A DNA stretch of 64,000 nucleotides from Nonlabens sp. MB-3u-79 (GCF_002831625.1 NZ_CP025116.1:1178001-1242000); one strand, 5' to 3'; shown: positions 44,067 through 52,747, numbered from the stretch's first letter. The notes: a model not told the origin generated them from the letters alone. Numbers and translations are program-made.

Positions 44067-44333
44067 ATGAATTTATTAAAATTTCTTGGAATCCTACTTT
44101 TGTGTACCTTGATAGCCATAGGATTTGGGTTTTATACTATCGATCAAGGTGATACTGCTTATGGTCATAAAATCATTGGTCTTTCTACCTTATTTATATT
44201 TTTTGTAGTGATGCCTTTATTTATATGGACACGCTATAAAAACAAAGATTTGAGTAAATTTAATTTCAACCAGAATAAGAAGGATGATGAAGATGAGGAC
44301 TGGGATCCAGATGATAAAAGTAAGTGGAATTAA
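44067..44333 (+). CDS. Small two-helix membrane protein of unknown function
   Basis: The 88-residue protein has two hydrophobic helices (about 4-24 and 35-53) and an acidic, Asp/Lys-rich C-terminal tail (KKDDEDEDWDPDDKSKWN). Similar small membrane proteins are common in Flavobacteriia without known function. It lies just upstream of a toxin-antitoxin pair, with 42 bp between. Confidence 0.65.
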   Translation: MNLLKFLGILLLCTLIAIGFGFYTIDQGDTAYGHKIIGLSTLFIFFVVMPLFIWTRYKNKDLSKFNFNQNKKDDEDEDWDPDDKSKWN

Positions 44334-44344
44334 AGAACGTAATT

Positions 44345-44354
44345 TATACGTATA
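44345..44354. promoter_or_regulatory. Possible operator of the toxin-antitoxin pair
   Basis: TATACGTATA is a perfect 10-bp palindrome 21 bp upstream of the antitoxin ATG and overlaps a weak -7-like TATATTTA. Type II antitoxins usually bind such sites. Confidence 0.35.
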
Positions 44355-44375
44355 TTTATCGTAAATAAATCGGTC

Positions 44376-44624
44376 ATGGTTAAGGATAAAAAAAGAAAAG
44401 AAATCTCTTTAGATAGCGACACCATCGCGATTTTATCTATTCAAGCTGAAAAGGAAGGTAGAAACCTCAAGAACTACATGGAGCATGTTTTGCGAGATAG
44501 AGCCAGCAGTTTTGAACTTACAGATGGGTATAAAGCTATGATTGATAATAAACTCATTAAGCATAAAGAAGGTAAGCCTAATTACCTTTCAGAAGAAGAA
44601 TTTAGACAACACACTTCTAGATAA
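44376..44624 (+). CDS. Antitoxin of a type II toxin-antitoxin pair
   Basis: The 82-residue protein has a ribbon-helix-helix-like N-terminus (KEISLDSDTIAILSIQAEKEGRNLKNYMEHVLRDRA) and a flexible charged C-terminus that would wrap the toxin. Its stop overlaps the toxin ATG by one base (TAATG at 44622-44626), the standard arrangement of such pairs. Confidence 0.8.
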   Translation: MVKDKKRKEISLDSDTIAILSIQAEKEGRNLKNYMEHVLRDRASSFELTDGYKAMIDNKLIKHKEGKPNYLSEEEFRQHTSR

Positions 44625-44902
44625 TGACTTATCAAATTAAATTTGATGAAGAGGCTTTAGATGATTTTAAAAAAGCACTAAGTCATTATAATTTGAATTC
44701 CATTTCGTTGTCTGATCAGTTTCATAAAGAATTTTGGAACAACATTGATTACTTAAAATTGAGCCCTCTTCATTTCCAATTGAAGTATAAAGAAGTGAGA
44801 ATTTCACACTTAAAAAAGTTTCCTTACGCTATTCATTATATAATGGATGCTAATGTTTTGTTTGTATTTAGAATTTTACACCATAAACAGTTTTATATGT
44901 GA
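44624..44902 (+). CDS. RelE/ParE-family toxin
   Basis: The 92-residue protein shows the ParE/RelE pattern: N-terminal YQIKFDEEALDDFKKALSHY, a central helical part, and the C-terminal beta-sheet RISHLKKFPYAIHYIMDANVLFVFRILHHKQ. Whether it attacks gyrase (ParE) or mRNA (RelE) cannot be told by eye. It overlaps the antitoxin gene by one base. Confidence 0.82.
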   Translation: MTYQIKFDEEALDDFKKALSHYNLNSISLSDQFHKEFWNNIDYLKLSPLHFQLKYKEVRISHLKKFPYAIHYIMDANVLFVFRILHHKQFYM

Positions 44903-44999
44903 TCTGTTTTGTAAGAATTCGATCTTATTTCACATTTTAAACCATTTTTAAGTAATAACCTCTCCTTATTACCGACTTTTGTATTAGTAACAAACAACT

Positions 45000-46031
45000 A
45001 TGAAAAAAGGCGTATTAATGGTCAATCTGGGATCTCCAGATAGTCCTAATCCAAAAGATGTAAAAAAGTATTTAGACGAGTTTTTAATGGATGAGCGTGT
45101 GATCGATCTTCCTTATATATTAAGAGCCATTCTTGTAAAAGGTATTGTATTAAATACAAGACCTAAAAAAAGTGCTGAAGCTTATAGTAAAATCTGGTGG
45201 GATGAAGGCAGTCCGTTAATTGTACTATCAGAAAGACTACAAGAGAAAATAGATGCTTTTACAAGCGTACCTATAGCACTCGCTATGCGTTATGGAGCCA
45301 TGTCGATTGAGGAAGGAATGCAAGAACTACACGATAAAGGGGTGGACGAGATTTTATTGATCCCATTGTATCCACAATATGCCATGGCAACTACAGAAAC
45401 CATACAAGTGCTTGCCGAAGAATTGCGACAAGAAAAGTTTCCACATATTTCTTTTACGCACATGCCTCCGTTTTACAATCATCCAGATTACATACGGGTC
45501 CTCTCAGAATCGATTAAGGAATCTTTAGAAGGTAAAGACTACGAGCATTTGCTTTTCTCATATCACGGTATTCCTAAAAGGCATATCAGAAAAAGCGATA
45601 TTACTAAGTCACATTGCAAAATGGACGGCAAATGTTGCTCTACACCATCACCTGCACATGAATTTTGTTACAGCCATCAATGTAAGGAAGTGACCCGATT
45701 AGTGGGAGAATACTTGGGAATGGAAGAAGGGACCTTCTCTACGAGTTTTCAGTCCCGTTTAGGTTTTGATCCGTGGTTAACACCTTATACCGATCGTACT
45801 ATTGAAAAAATGGGCTTAGGCGGCACTAAGAAAATGGCTGTTGCTACACCAGCTTTTGTAAGTGACTGTTTAGAGACATTAGAAGAAATCGCTATGGAAG
45901 GGGAAGAGATTTTTCACGAAGTAGGTGGGAAAGACTTTCATGTGATTCCCTGTTTGAACGACCGTGAGGATTGGGTAAAAGTTCTTTCTCGATGGATCGA
46001 TGAATGGGCGATGAGTGAGGTCACCGCCTAA
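45000..46031 (+). CDS. hemH: Ferrochelatase
   Basis: The 343-residue enzyme inserts ferrous iron into the porphyrin in haem synthesis. It has MVNLGSPDSPNPKDVKKYL at the N-terminus, the catalytic-His block FSYHGIPKRHIRKSD, and the C-terminal TPAFVSDCLETLEEI. A Cys-rich segment (HCKMDGKCCSTPSPAHEFCY...C, about residues 203-227) is typical of several bacterial HemH proteins. A MATE transporter gene follows after 15 bp. Confidence 0.94.
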   Translation: MKKGVLMVNLGSPDSPNPKDVKKYLDEFLMDERVIDLPYILRAILVKGIVLNTRPKKSAEAYSKIWWDEGSPLIVLSERLQEKIDAFTSVPIALAMRYGAMSIEEGMQELHDKGVDEILLIPLYPQYAMATTETIQVLAEELRQEKFPHISFTHMPPFYNHPDYIRVLSESIKESLEGKDYEHLLFSYHGIPKRHIRKSDITKSHCKMDGKCCSTPSPAHEFCYSHQCKEVTRLVGEYLGMEEGTFSTSFQSRLGFDPWLTPYTDRTIEKMGLGGTKKMAVATPAFVSDCLETLEEIAMEGEEIFHEVGGKDFHVIPCLNDREDWVKVLSRWIDEWAMSEVTA

Positions 46032-46046
46032 AGGTTAAACACCCAG

Positions 46047-47411
46047 ATGTCTATAAAACCAGCTAGTAAATCCCAACTTTTAGGGACAGAAACGATTACA
46101 AGGTTACTTATAAAGCAGGCAGTTCCTGCTTCTATAGGTATTCTGGTTATGTCGCTCAATATTCTGGTGGACAGTATTTTTGTGGGCAACTGGATCAATT
46201 CAGATGCGCTGGCAGCCATAGGTGTTGTTTTACCTATTTCCTTTTTTGTTGCTGCTTTAGGAATGGCGATAGGAATAGGCGGCTCCAGTATTATTTCTCG
46301 AGCACTAGGAGCAGATGATACAGAAAAAGCCAAGCGGACTTTTGGAAACATGCTTTCTCTTACGGTAGTCATCACCGTATTGATGACTGTTTTTGGTCTT
46401 GTTTTTGTCGACTCTTTGGTACCCGCATTTGGCGGTAGAGGTTCCCTCTTTGAACCGGCCAAAATTTATTATCAGATCGTCTTTTACGGTATTCCTGTTC
46501 TTGGTTTGTGTATGATGGGAAATAATGTGATCAGAGCTGAAGGCGCTCCTAAACACGCTATGATAGCCATGTTAATCCCATCTGTTGGGAATTTGCTGTT
46601 GGATTATATTTTGATCAACCACTTGGATATGGGTATGGCTGGTGCCGCATGGGCAACGACTATTAGTTATGTTCTATGTTTTAGCTACGTACTTTGGTTT
46701 TTTGTGTCTGGAAAAAGCGAGTTGCTCTGTACTCTCCAACACTTATTGCCAGACTGGGAGATTCTTAAAGAAATAGGAGGTCTCGGTTTTGTAACCCTAT
46801 CAAGACAGGCTACTTCTAGTTTGATCTACTTAATAATGAACAACATCTTATTTGAATTAAGCGGGGCAGACGGCGTTGCCGTATTCCGTATTATAGGAAG
46901 TATGATGATGTTTGCTTTATTTCCAGTAATGGGAGTTACTCAAGGCTTCTTACCTATAGCGGGATATAATTATGGGGCAGAACTCTGGGGCCGTGTGCGA
47001 GAGGTCATTTATACATCTATCAAAATTTCTTGCGGATTAGGAGTATTGATTTTCTTAGGCCTTTTCTTTTTTACTCGTGAGATTGTAAGTGTCTTTACCG
47101 ATAATCCAGATGTTATCGAGCAAGCTTCCTTTGCTATGAAATTAGTGTTTCTTTCGGTACCTATTATTTCTATTCAATTGATTGGTTCTGCTTATTACCA
47201 AGCCATAGGTAAAGCGATTCCTGCTTTATTGCTCACACTGCTCCGGATGGCTATTATTTTGATACCCCTATTACTGATTCTTCCTAATTTTTATGGAGAA
47301 TTTGGAGTCTGGATCAGCTTCCCTATTGCAGACGTGCTTTCTACGCTTATTACGGCTTATTTTTTATGGAAAGCAATGGGTAAATTAAAACCTGTTTCTA
47401 CTGCAGATTAG
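46047..47411 (+). CDS. MATE-family efflux transporter
   Basis: The 454-residue inner-membrane protein has about 12 helices in two similar halves. Family blocks include LLIKQAVPASIGILVMSLNILVDSIFVG, GIGGSSIISRALGA and FPVMGVTQGFLPIAGYNYGA. MATE proteins export drugs or metabolites against sodium or proton gradients. It is 15 bp after hemH, so it may be cotranscribed. A palindrome copy follows 12 bp after its stop. Confidence 0.9.
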   Translation: MSIKPASKSQLLGTETITRLLIKQAVPASIGILVMSLNILVDSIFVGNWINSDALAAIGVVLPISFFVAALGMAIGIGGSSIISRALGADDTEKAKRTFGNMLSLTVVITVLMTVFGLVFVDSLVPAFGGRGSLFEPAKIYYQIVFYGIPVLGLCMMGNNVIRAEGAPKHAMIAMLIPSVGNLLLDYILINHLDMGMAGAAWATTISYVLCFSYVLWFFVSGKSELLCTLQHLLPDWEILKEIGGLGFVTLSRQATSSLIYLIMNNILFELSGADGVAVFRIIGSMMMFALFPVMGVTQGFLPIAGYNYGAELWGRVREVIYTSIKISCGLGVLIFLGLFFFTREIVSVFTDNPDVIEQASFAMKLVFLSVPIISIQLIGSAYYQAIGKAIPALLLTLLRMAIILIPLLLILPNFYGEFGVWISFPIADVLSTLITAYFLWKAMGKLKPVSTAD

Positions 47412-47423
47412 TTTTTTAATCTC

Positions 47424-47437
47424 GCTTTCGCGAAAGC
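47424..47437. repeat. TTTCGCGAAA palindrome copy 14 (perfect, intergenic)
   Basis: GCTTTCGCGAAAGC between the MATE and thioesterase genes. Confidence 0.95.
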
Positions 47438-47500
47438 GGAATTATTAAATATATCCCAACCTTTTCAATGCTATGCATGCATATAATACCTTCGCCTCAA

Positions 47501-47989
47501 ATGAGTCAAGAGATGTACAAAAAAGAATTTGATGTAAGATGGAGCGATCTAGACGCTAATAGGCATATGGCAAATAGTGCGTATCAAAACTTTATGAGTC
47601 ACACGCGTATGGCTTTCTTAATAGATAATGATTTTGGACAACGAGAAATGGTTCAATATGAAACTGGTCCAGTTATTTTTAATGAAAACATCTTCTATTT
47701 TAAAGAAATTCATCAAGGGAAACCAATTACGGTAACTTGTGAGGTGACTGGAATGAGTGAAAATGGGAGTATGTTTAGTTTTAGACATAATTTTTATGAT
47801 TACAAAGGCCGTAACGTCGCTCGAGGTCTAATGACAGGCGCATGGATGAATTTAAAAGAACGTAAAATCACCGCACTGCATTCTGAGCTTTATGAAAAGA
47901 TCAAAAACTTTCCAAAATCTGAAGATTTTAAGGTTTTAGAAAAAGCAGATATGCGAGCACATGGAGAATTTCCTTTAGATAATCTGTAG
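47501..47989 (+). CDS. Acyl-CoA thioesterase (4HBT hotdog fold)
   Basis: The protein has about 162 residues with the 4-hydroxybenzoyl-CoA-thioesterase-like signature FDVRWSDLDANRHMANSAYQNF, in which the WSDxDxNxHMxNxxY block carries the catalytic Asp. ATG 47501 (MSQEMYKKEF) follows a near-consensus -7 element TACCTTCG (47487-47494); ATG 47513 is an alternative and the frame runs back to 47468. Substrate unknown. Confidence 0.85.
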   Translation: MSQEMYKKEFDVRWSDLDANRHMANSAYQNFMSHTRMAFLIDNDFGQREMVQYETGPVIFNENIFYFKEIHQGKPITVTCEVTGMSENGSMFSFRHNFYDYKGRNVARGLMTGAWMNLKERKITALHSELYEKIKNFPKSEDFKVLEKADMRAHGEFPLDNL

Positions 47990-48031
47990 TTAACAGATAA
48001 GTATTGTTATAAGGAATGCGGTACTAAGATC

Positions 48032-48308
48032 TTAATTTATACAGGTAACGTTCCATACAGTAGCGTCTTTGCAAGAGCCTGGGGAATGGTCTTGAACGAT
48101 CAGAGTTTCATAAAACAAATGACTCAGGTGTTTATGCAGTTTTGTTTCACGCTCTTGCCGATTGTCACTATCTTCTTTTAAAAAATCAATGTTTTGTAGG
48201 GTTTTTGCAACTGGTGTTCTTAGATGATGAGAAATCAATTCAGCTATCTCTTGTTTTTTTATCGACCTCATTGAGACAGGTGATGGTATGTTGAATGTTT
48301 CTCAACAT
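48032..48308 (-). pseudogene. Frameshifted histidine-kinase-like fragment (HisKA H-box only)
   Basis: An open frame of 79 codons (48032-48271) contains an H-box, IAELISHHLRTPVAKTLQNI, like that of sensor kinases, but no ATPase domain. In the next frame, ATG 48308 opens MLRNIQHTITCLNEVDKK and, if one A is removed from an A7 tract (plus T7 at 48254-48260), continues straight into QEIAELISHHLRTP. It therefore looks like a small dimerisation-domain protein or kinase relic broken at a homopolymer. A sequencing error is possible. Confidence 0.5.
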
Positions 48309-48336
48309 TTTACCATCTTCATCAGAGTAGTTTTTT

Positions 48337-48344
48337 TATTTTTG
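48337..48344 (+). promoter_or_regulatory. Candidate -7 element of the 139-residue unknown gene
   Basis: TATTTTTG matches TAnnTTTG and ends 4 bp before the ATG at 48349, implying a nearly leaderless transcript. Confidence 0.45.
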
Positions 48345-48348
48345 CCCT

Positions 48349-48768
48349 ATGAAATCTATTAAAGATTCTGTTTTTTATAGTGAGGTGCTCAAGGAGTTGA
48401 ATTATCATTTTGGTGATTATTACTTTTTTGACGGTTTTATTGTATCAGAAATCAAAGAAGGTGTTGATTTCTCTTGGGACAATGCAAAAATAATTATTGA
48501 TGAGGCAGCCAATTATTATAATACTTCTGGAAATGATATCGTTTATATCTCTAACCGAATATTTAAATACAAGATACAACCGGTTCACTGGCTCAAGTTT
48601 AGTATGCATGCGTACACACTAAAAGGCTATGGTATTGTTACAACAAATGAAATAGCCAACAGGAATGCAAAATTTGAATCTACTTTTGTACGCTCAAAAT
48701 TCCAAATATTTAACGATGTTTTTCAAGCTATTCAATGGGCAGCAGCGATTAATGACAGTAAAAAGTAA
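48349..48768 (+). CDS. Unknown cytoplasmic protein, possibly STAS/SpoIIAA-like
   Basis: The 139-residue protein has no signal or membrane segment. Alternating strands and helices (VYISNRIFKYKIQPVHWLKF, GYGIVTTNEIANRNAKFES, VFQAIQWAAAI) resemble short STAS/SpoIIAA-fold proteins widespread in Flavobacteriia, but I cannot assign a family with confidence. It is divergent from the broken H-box gene across 40 bp. Confidence 0.6.
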   Translation: MKSIKDSVFYSEVLKELNYHFGDYYFFDGFIVSEIKEGVDFSWDNAKIIIDEAANYYNTSGNDIVYISNRIFKYKIQPVHWLKFSMHAYTLKGYGIVTTNEIANRNAKFESTFVRSKFQIFNDVFQAIQWAAAINDSKK

Positions 48769-48776
48769 GGGAACCT

Positions 48777-49670
48777 TTAAGCTTTTTTCTTCTTCAGCCC
48801 AGTTAAAAAGACTCCGCTGAAAATAAGAAGTCCTGCGACTGCTTTTTGCCAAGTAATGATATCTTTTCCCAAACCTACTGCTATGAAGGTAGCCAGTAGC
48901 GGTTGTAAATACACAAAGACAGCCACAACACTAGGCTTTAAAGTTCTTATGGCAATAATATTTAGCATGTAAGTTCCAAAAGTCGCAAATAAAATGACGT
49001 AACCTATATTGAGTAAAGTAGTTGTACTCGCCATTGAAAAATCAAAGGCTAGTCCTTGCGTGATTCCAAATGGTGTGATGAACAGTACACCAAAAAAGTA
49101 CAGCCATTTCATTAAAGTAAATACGTGATATTTTGCTGTTAGCCTTTTAGCTAGAAGAATGTAAAAGGAATAGGAAAAAGCATTTAAAAATATCAATAGG
49201 TTTCCTAAGGTGGGGTTTGATGCTTCAGCACCAGCACCGGTAGATAAAAATATCAACAAGGCCGCTCCAGAAAAGCCAACGAGGATTCCTACAATACGAG
49301 TAGCAAAAAGACGTTCTTTTAAAAATATTGCACTTAATACCAATACGATAATAGGTGTGCTTACCATCAACACAGAGGCATTTATAGGGGAAGTAAGGGA
49401 TAATCCCCACATAAAAGTTACCATATTGAAACCTACACCGCAAAATGCTGCGAGTGCTATAAGCGGTAACTCCTTAAAAGGTATCTTTTCCTTAGGTCCA
49501 GCAAATAAAGATATGATCCAGAAAATGGCGCAAGTCACTATAACTCTATACCAGGTTAATCCAAATGGGCCTATATATAATGGAGTTACTTCTTTTGCCG
49601 CAGTAAAATTATAGGCGTAAAATAAAGCTACAAAAAAGCCGCAAATAATAGCTATGCTACGTGCATTCAT
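48777..49670 (-). CDS. EamA/DMT-superfamily transporter
   Basis: The 297-residue membrane protein has ten helices in two EamA halves (LFYAYNFTAAKEVTPLYIGPFGLTWYRVI; LLIFLNAFSYSFYILLAKRL). Such permeases export or import small metabolites; substrate unknown. Its ATG directly abuts the stop of the ArsC/Spx-like gene upstream, so the two form an operon. Confidence 0.85.
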   Translation of the reverse strand: MNARSIAIICGFFVALFYAYNFTAAKEVTPLYIGPFGLTWYRVIVTCAIFWIISLFAGPKEKIPFKELPLIALAAFCGVGFNMVTFMWGLSLTSPINASVLMVSTPIIVLVLSAIFLKERLFATRIVGILVGFSGAALLIFLSTGAGAEASNPTLGNLLIFLNAFSYSFYILLAKRLTAKYHVFTLMKWLYFFGVLFITPFGITQGLAFDFSMASTTTLLNIGYVILFATFGTYMLNIIAIRTLKPSVVAVFVYLQPLLATFIAVGLGKDIITWQKAVAGLLIFSGVFLTGLKKKKA

Positions 49671-50024
49671 CTAGGAGATCGCCACTTTTGCATCAGCAAC
49701 TACTTTTTTAGAGTTACCTATAAAAGCTTCCCCCTTATAAATAAGAATAGGTCGTTTTATAAAGGTATAATGATCCAACAAAAGCTCTTTATAATCGGCA
49801 TCAGAAAGATCTTTTTCGTGAAGTCCACGTCCTCGATACAGCTGTGCCCGCCTATTAAAAAGGGCTTCATAAGAACCAGCTTGTTCTTTTAGAAACTCTA
49901 ATTGTTCAACAGTTACCAGTTGCTCTTTTGTGTTTTGTAAGACAACATCTGTAGGAAGGTGTAGTTCCTCTTTTATACGCTGACAGGTGTTACAACTATC
50001 TAGATAAATGAATAGATTTTTCAT
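49671..50024 (-). CDS. ArsC/Spx-family thioredoxin-fold protein
   Basis: The 117-residue protein has CxxC at Cys11-Cys14 (DSCNTCQRI) and the ArsC/Spx ending FIKRPILIYKGEAFIGNSKKV. Members are arsenate reductases or redox regulators; with no ars genes nearby the role stays open. It abuts the EamA transporter gene without a gap. Confidence 0.83.
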   Translation of the reverse strand: MKNLFIYLDSCNTCQRIKEELHLPTDVVLQNTKEQLVTVEQLEFLKEQAGSYEALFNRRAQLYRGRGLHEKDLSDADYKELLLDHYTFIKRPILIYKGEAFIGNSKKVVADAKVAIS

Positions 50025-50199
50025 GCCGCAAAATTACGATAGCTTTTGCTATAAGGAATATGTTTCATGTGATATTAATTGTTGCAAGTGTTGCGCTCTC
50101 TATTTTCTTTATGAAAGAGTAGTTGAAGCTGTGCTGGGTGTAGAATGAAAGGTCAATTTAAATACTATAAAAAAGCCTTAAAGGTTAAATAAACACAAT

Positions 50200-50235
50200 A
50201 AAAAATGGGTTGACTAATTTCTTAGACCAACCCAT
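50200..50235 (-). terminator. Terminator of the prohibitin-like gene (minus strand)
   Basis: On the minus strand ATGGGTTG pairs with CAACCCAT (plus 50228-50235 and 50205-50212), with an inner CTAA/TTAG pairing, followed by TTTTTTATT. Confidence 0.85.
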
Positions 50236-50256
50236 GATTTTAAAAAAGCTAGATGG

Positions 50257-51030
50257 CTAATTCTTTGCTTCGTTAATAAGGTACGGTGTTCTACCATCGG
50301 TAATAATTACTTTACTGTTAGCAGATTTTGAGAGCTCTATAAAAGCTTCAATACTGCGTATTTTAAGTATCTCTGGTGTAAGACCTTGTGCTAGGATTAT
50401 CTGAGCATCTCTGGTCCCAGTAGCCTCAATGATTTTACGATCTGCCTCTAGGCGTTCTCTTTGTAGAATAAACTCCATTCTCATGGCATCTTGCTCTGCT
50501 TGTAGTTTTTGCTCTATAGAAAGAGAAAGCCCTTGAGGCAATTGGATGCTTTTCATAAGAACCGCTTCAATAATAATTCCTTGTGGAGTAAGGGTTTCTT
50601 CCATTTTTGCTTTAATGGCTTTTTCTATATCTGCCCTTTTTCCAGAGTGCATGTCTTTGGCAAAAAACTGTGAGCACACATCAGAACTGGCAGAACGAAA
50701 TACTGCAGACATCACATCTTTATAGTTAGGACCTATGTTTTTAAGAACTGTAGGTACCATATCAACTTCCAGTCTGTAAAGAATTGAAATTTCAGAATCA
50801 ACACTTAAACCCTCTTTACTAGGTATCCTAAGAGCTAGCTTCAGATTGTTAGTTTGTATGGATTCTTTGATAACTCTTGTTGTAAAAGGGTTAAAAACGA
50901 TAGTACCTTGGGTGGTTACTTTATCGTCTAGTTTTCCTAGTCGTTGTTTTATACCAGCTTCTCCTGGTCTAATAACTGCGCAACTCGTTATTAATAAAAA
51001 AGCTGCGATCATGGCAAGTTGTTTTTTCAT
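50257..51030 (-). CDS. Prohibitin/SPFH-domain lipoprotein
   Basis: The protein has about 257 residues. A lipoprotein signal peptide ends in LLITSC (Cys18), followed by an SPFH/prohibitin domain (FNPFTTRVIKESIQTNNLKLAL, YKDVMSAVFRSASSDVCSQF) and a coiled-coil-like region (EQKLQAEQDAMRMEFILQRERLEADRKIIEATG). Prohibitin-like proteins form ring assemblies on membranes; a lipid anchor instead of a membrane helix is unusual. I chose ATG 51030 for the lipobox; the frame extends to 51066. An 11-bp hairpin lies just before the start codon. Confidence 0.82.
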   Translation of the reverse strand: MKKQLAMIAAFLLITSCAVIRPGEAGIKQRLGKLDDKVTTQGTIVFNPFTTRVIKESIQTNNLKLALRIPSKEGLSVDSEISILYRLEVDMVPTVLKNIGPNYKDVMSAVFRSASSDVCSQFFAKDMHSGKRADIEKAIKAKMEETLTPQGIIIEAVLMKSIQLPQGLSLSIEQKLQAEQDAMRMEFILQRERLEADRKIIEATGTRDAQIILAQGLTPEILKIRSIEAFIELSKSANSKVIITDGRTPYLINEAKN

Positions 51031-51032
51031 AG

Positions 51033-51059
51033 TAATACTATTAGTTAATAATAGTATTA
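51033..51059. promoter_or_regulatory. Hairpin or operator just upstream of the prohibitin-like gene
   Basis: TAATACTATTA (51033-51043) and TAATAGTATTA (51049-51059) are perfect 11-bp inverted repeats around GTTAA. The end is 2 bp from the start codon at 51030, so the structure could hide the initiation region or bind a regulator. Confidence 0.6.
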
Positions 51060-51251
51060 GTCGCAATAGTGATTGTAATAGTAACAGTTCTGTTTGTTAA
51101 TTTTTTATTAAAACTATATCAACCTGTTTATTGCTGTCGGGTCAATGAAGAACCAGGAACTTTAATAACCCATCAACTAGTAAGCTAAAGGATCAACTAT
51201 TTTGTTTTAGCAAGTTGTGCTTGTTATCTTTATCTCATAGAAAATAAGGAC

Positions 51252-52409
51252 ATGAAATTTAACACAAAGACCATTCACGGTGGTCAACACAATATAGATC
51301 CAGGATATAATTCTGTGATGTCACCTATATATCAAACCACCACTTACAAGCAAAGTACACCAGGAGGGCACAAAGGTTTTGAATATTCACGCAGTGGTAA
51401 CCCCACTCGTGATGCGTTAGAGAAGTCTATTGCTAGTATTGAAAACGGTTATTATGGGCTGGCTTTTGGTTCTGGATTAGCAGCTATCGACGCTGTTCTT
51501 AAATTATTAAATCCAGGAGATGAAGTCATTTCAACAAACGACCTTTATGGCGGTTCTTATCGTTTGTTTACTAAGATATTTCAAAATTTTGGCATTAAGT
51601 TTCATTTTATCGGAATGGAAAATGCAGATCATATAGAAAACTTTGTAAATGAACACACAAAGTTAGTTTGGGTAGAAACCCCTACGAACCCAATGATGAA
51701 TATTATAGATATACAGGCAGTTGCAGAAATTACTAAAAAGCACGACATCTTACTTGCAGTAGACAACACTTTTGCGACAGCTTACCTACAAAGGCCTTTA
51801 GATCTGGGAGCAGATATCGTTATGCATAGCGCGACTAAATATTTGGGAGGCCATAGTGATGTGGTCATGGGCTCTCTAGTGGTAAACGATAAAAATCTTG
51901 CTGACAGATTGTACTTTATACAAAACGCAAGTGGAGCAGTTCCTGGTCCACAAGACTGTTTCTTAGTACTGCGAGGTATTAAAACTCTTCATGTGCGCAT
52001 GCAACGCCATTGTGAAAATGCTAAAGCGGTTGCTTATGCATTAAAAATACACCCAAATGTCGCTGAGGTATACTGGCCAGGTTTTGAAGACCACCCCAAT
52101 CATGAAATTGCCAGAAGGCAGATGAGTGACTTCGGAGGTATGGTGTCTTTTACTACTAAGGCAGGTACGCTAGACAGTGCGGTAAAAATGGTAGAAAAGT
52201 TAAAAGTCTTCACCCTAGCCGAATCTCTAGGAGGCGTGGAGTCTCTTGCAGGTCATCCAGTAAGTATGACGCATGCCAGTATACCAAAGAAAGATCGAGA
52301 GAAAATAGGAGTAGTGGATTCCCTTATACGCTTGAGCGTAGGAATCGAAGATATAGAGGATTTATTAGCTGATTTAAATCAAGCGCTGGTTGAATCTAGC
52401 AGTTTTTAG
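51252..52409 (+). CDS. Cystathionine gamma-synthase/lyase-family PLP enzyme
   Basis: The 385-residue Cys/Met-metabolism enzyme has PIYQTTTYKQ, FEYSRSGNPTRDALE, LAFGSGLAAIDAVL, the PLP-Lys block MHSATKYLGGHSDVVMG, and AESLGGVESLAGHPVSMTHASI. Synthase (MetB) and lyase (Mgl) activities cannot be separated by eye. It stands alone. A weak -7-like TATCTTTA (51225-51232) precedes it. Confidence 0.9.
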   Translation: MKFNTKTIHGGQHNIDPGYNSVMSPIYQTTTYKQSTPGGHKGFEYSRSGNPTRDALEKSIASIENGYYGLAFGSGLAAIDAVLKLLNPGDEVISTNDLYGGSYRLFTKIFQNFGIKFHFIGMENADHIENFVNEHTKLVWVETPTNPMMNIIDIQAVAEITKKHDILLAVDNTFATAYLQRPLDLGADIVMHSATKYLGGHSDVVMGSLVVNDKNLADRLYFIQNASGAVPGPQDCFLVLRGIKTLHVRMQRHCENAKAVAYALKIHPNVAEVYWPGFEDHPNHEIARRQMSDFGGMVSFTTKAGTLDSAVKMVEKLKVFTLAESLGGVESLAGHPVSMTHASIPKKDREKIGVVDSLIRLSVGIEDIEDLLADLNQALVESSSF

Positions 52410-52591
52410 AATAGTGATGATAATTGCGAGGTTTCACCAGTAAATCGGTCTTTTTGAAGAAATGAATCCTCATAGGAGAATTAAAAACTAGCTTAGAGAT
52501 TTAACTAAAATGCCTTTATTTTTAACTAAAAAATAAATGGCATAATCTTGGTCTAATATATATTTACTTTATAATTTTAAAGTCATATACC
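52410..52591. other. AT-rich gap before the 34-residue gene
   Basis: No gene is seen. A near-consensus -7 element, TAATCTTG (52543-52550), lies 41 bp before the ATG of the 34-residue gene and may be its promoter. Confidence 0.4.
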
Positions 52592-52696
52592 ATGGCAAAT
52601 AAACCAGCAAAAGGCGCCGTAAACTTCGGTAAGCCTTCTTCAAAGCCAGCAGCAGCAATGCCTAAAGCTAAGAACTCTGCTTCTAAAAAGAAGTAA
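52592..52696 (+). CDS. Small basic protein, 34 residues, unknown function
   Basis: ATG at 52592 opens 34 codons ending at TAA 52694-52696. The product starts MANKPAKGAVNFGKPSSK and continues Ala/Pro/Lys-rich to a KKK end, strongly basic with no hydrophobic segment. The frame has its own downstream terminator (52748-52784) and a possible promoter, and fills the only coding slot in a 507-bp gap. The lysine-rich composition suggests binding to nucleic acid or ribosomes (inference). A minus-strand frame across the region is a shadow. Confidence 0.65.
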   Translation: MANKPAKGAVNFGKPSSKPAAAMPKAKNSASKKK

Positions 52697-52747
52697 TTGT
52701 TCTCGATGTGCGATTCGGTCGCATAGAACTCCAACTCATAAAAAAAG

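Noticed and set aside
49210..49614. A 134-codon plus-strand frame opposite the EamA transporter
   Set aside because: Shadow of a clear ten-helix transporter on the other strand; no family resemblance.
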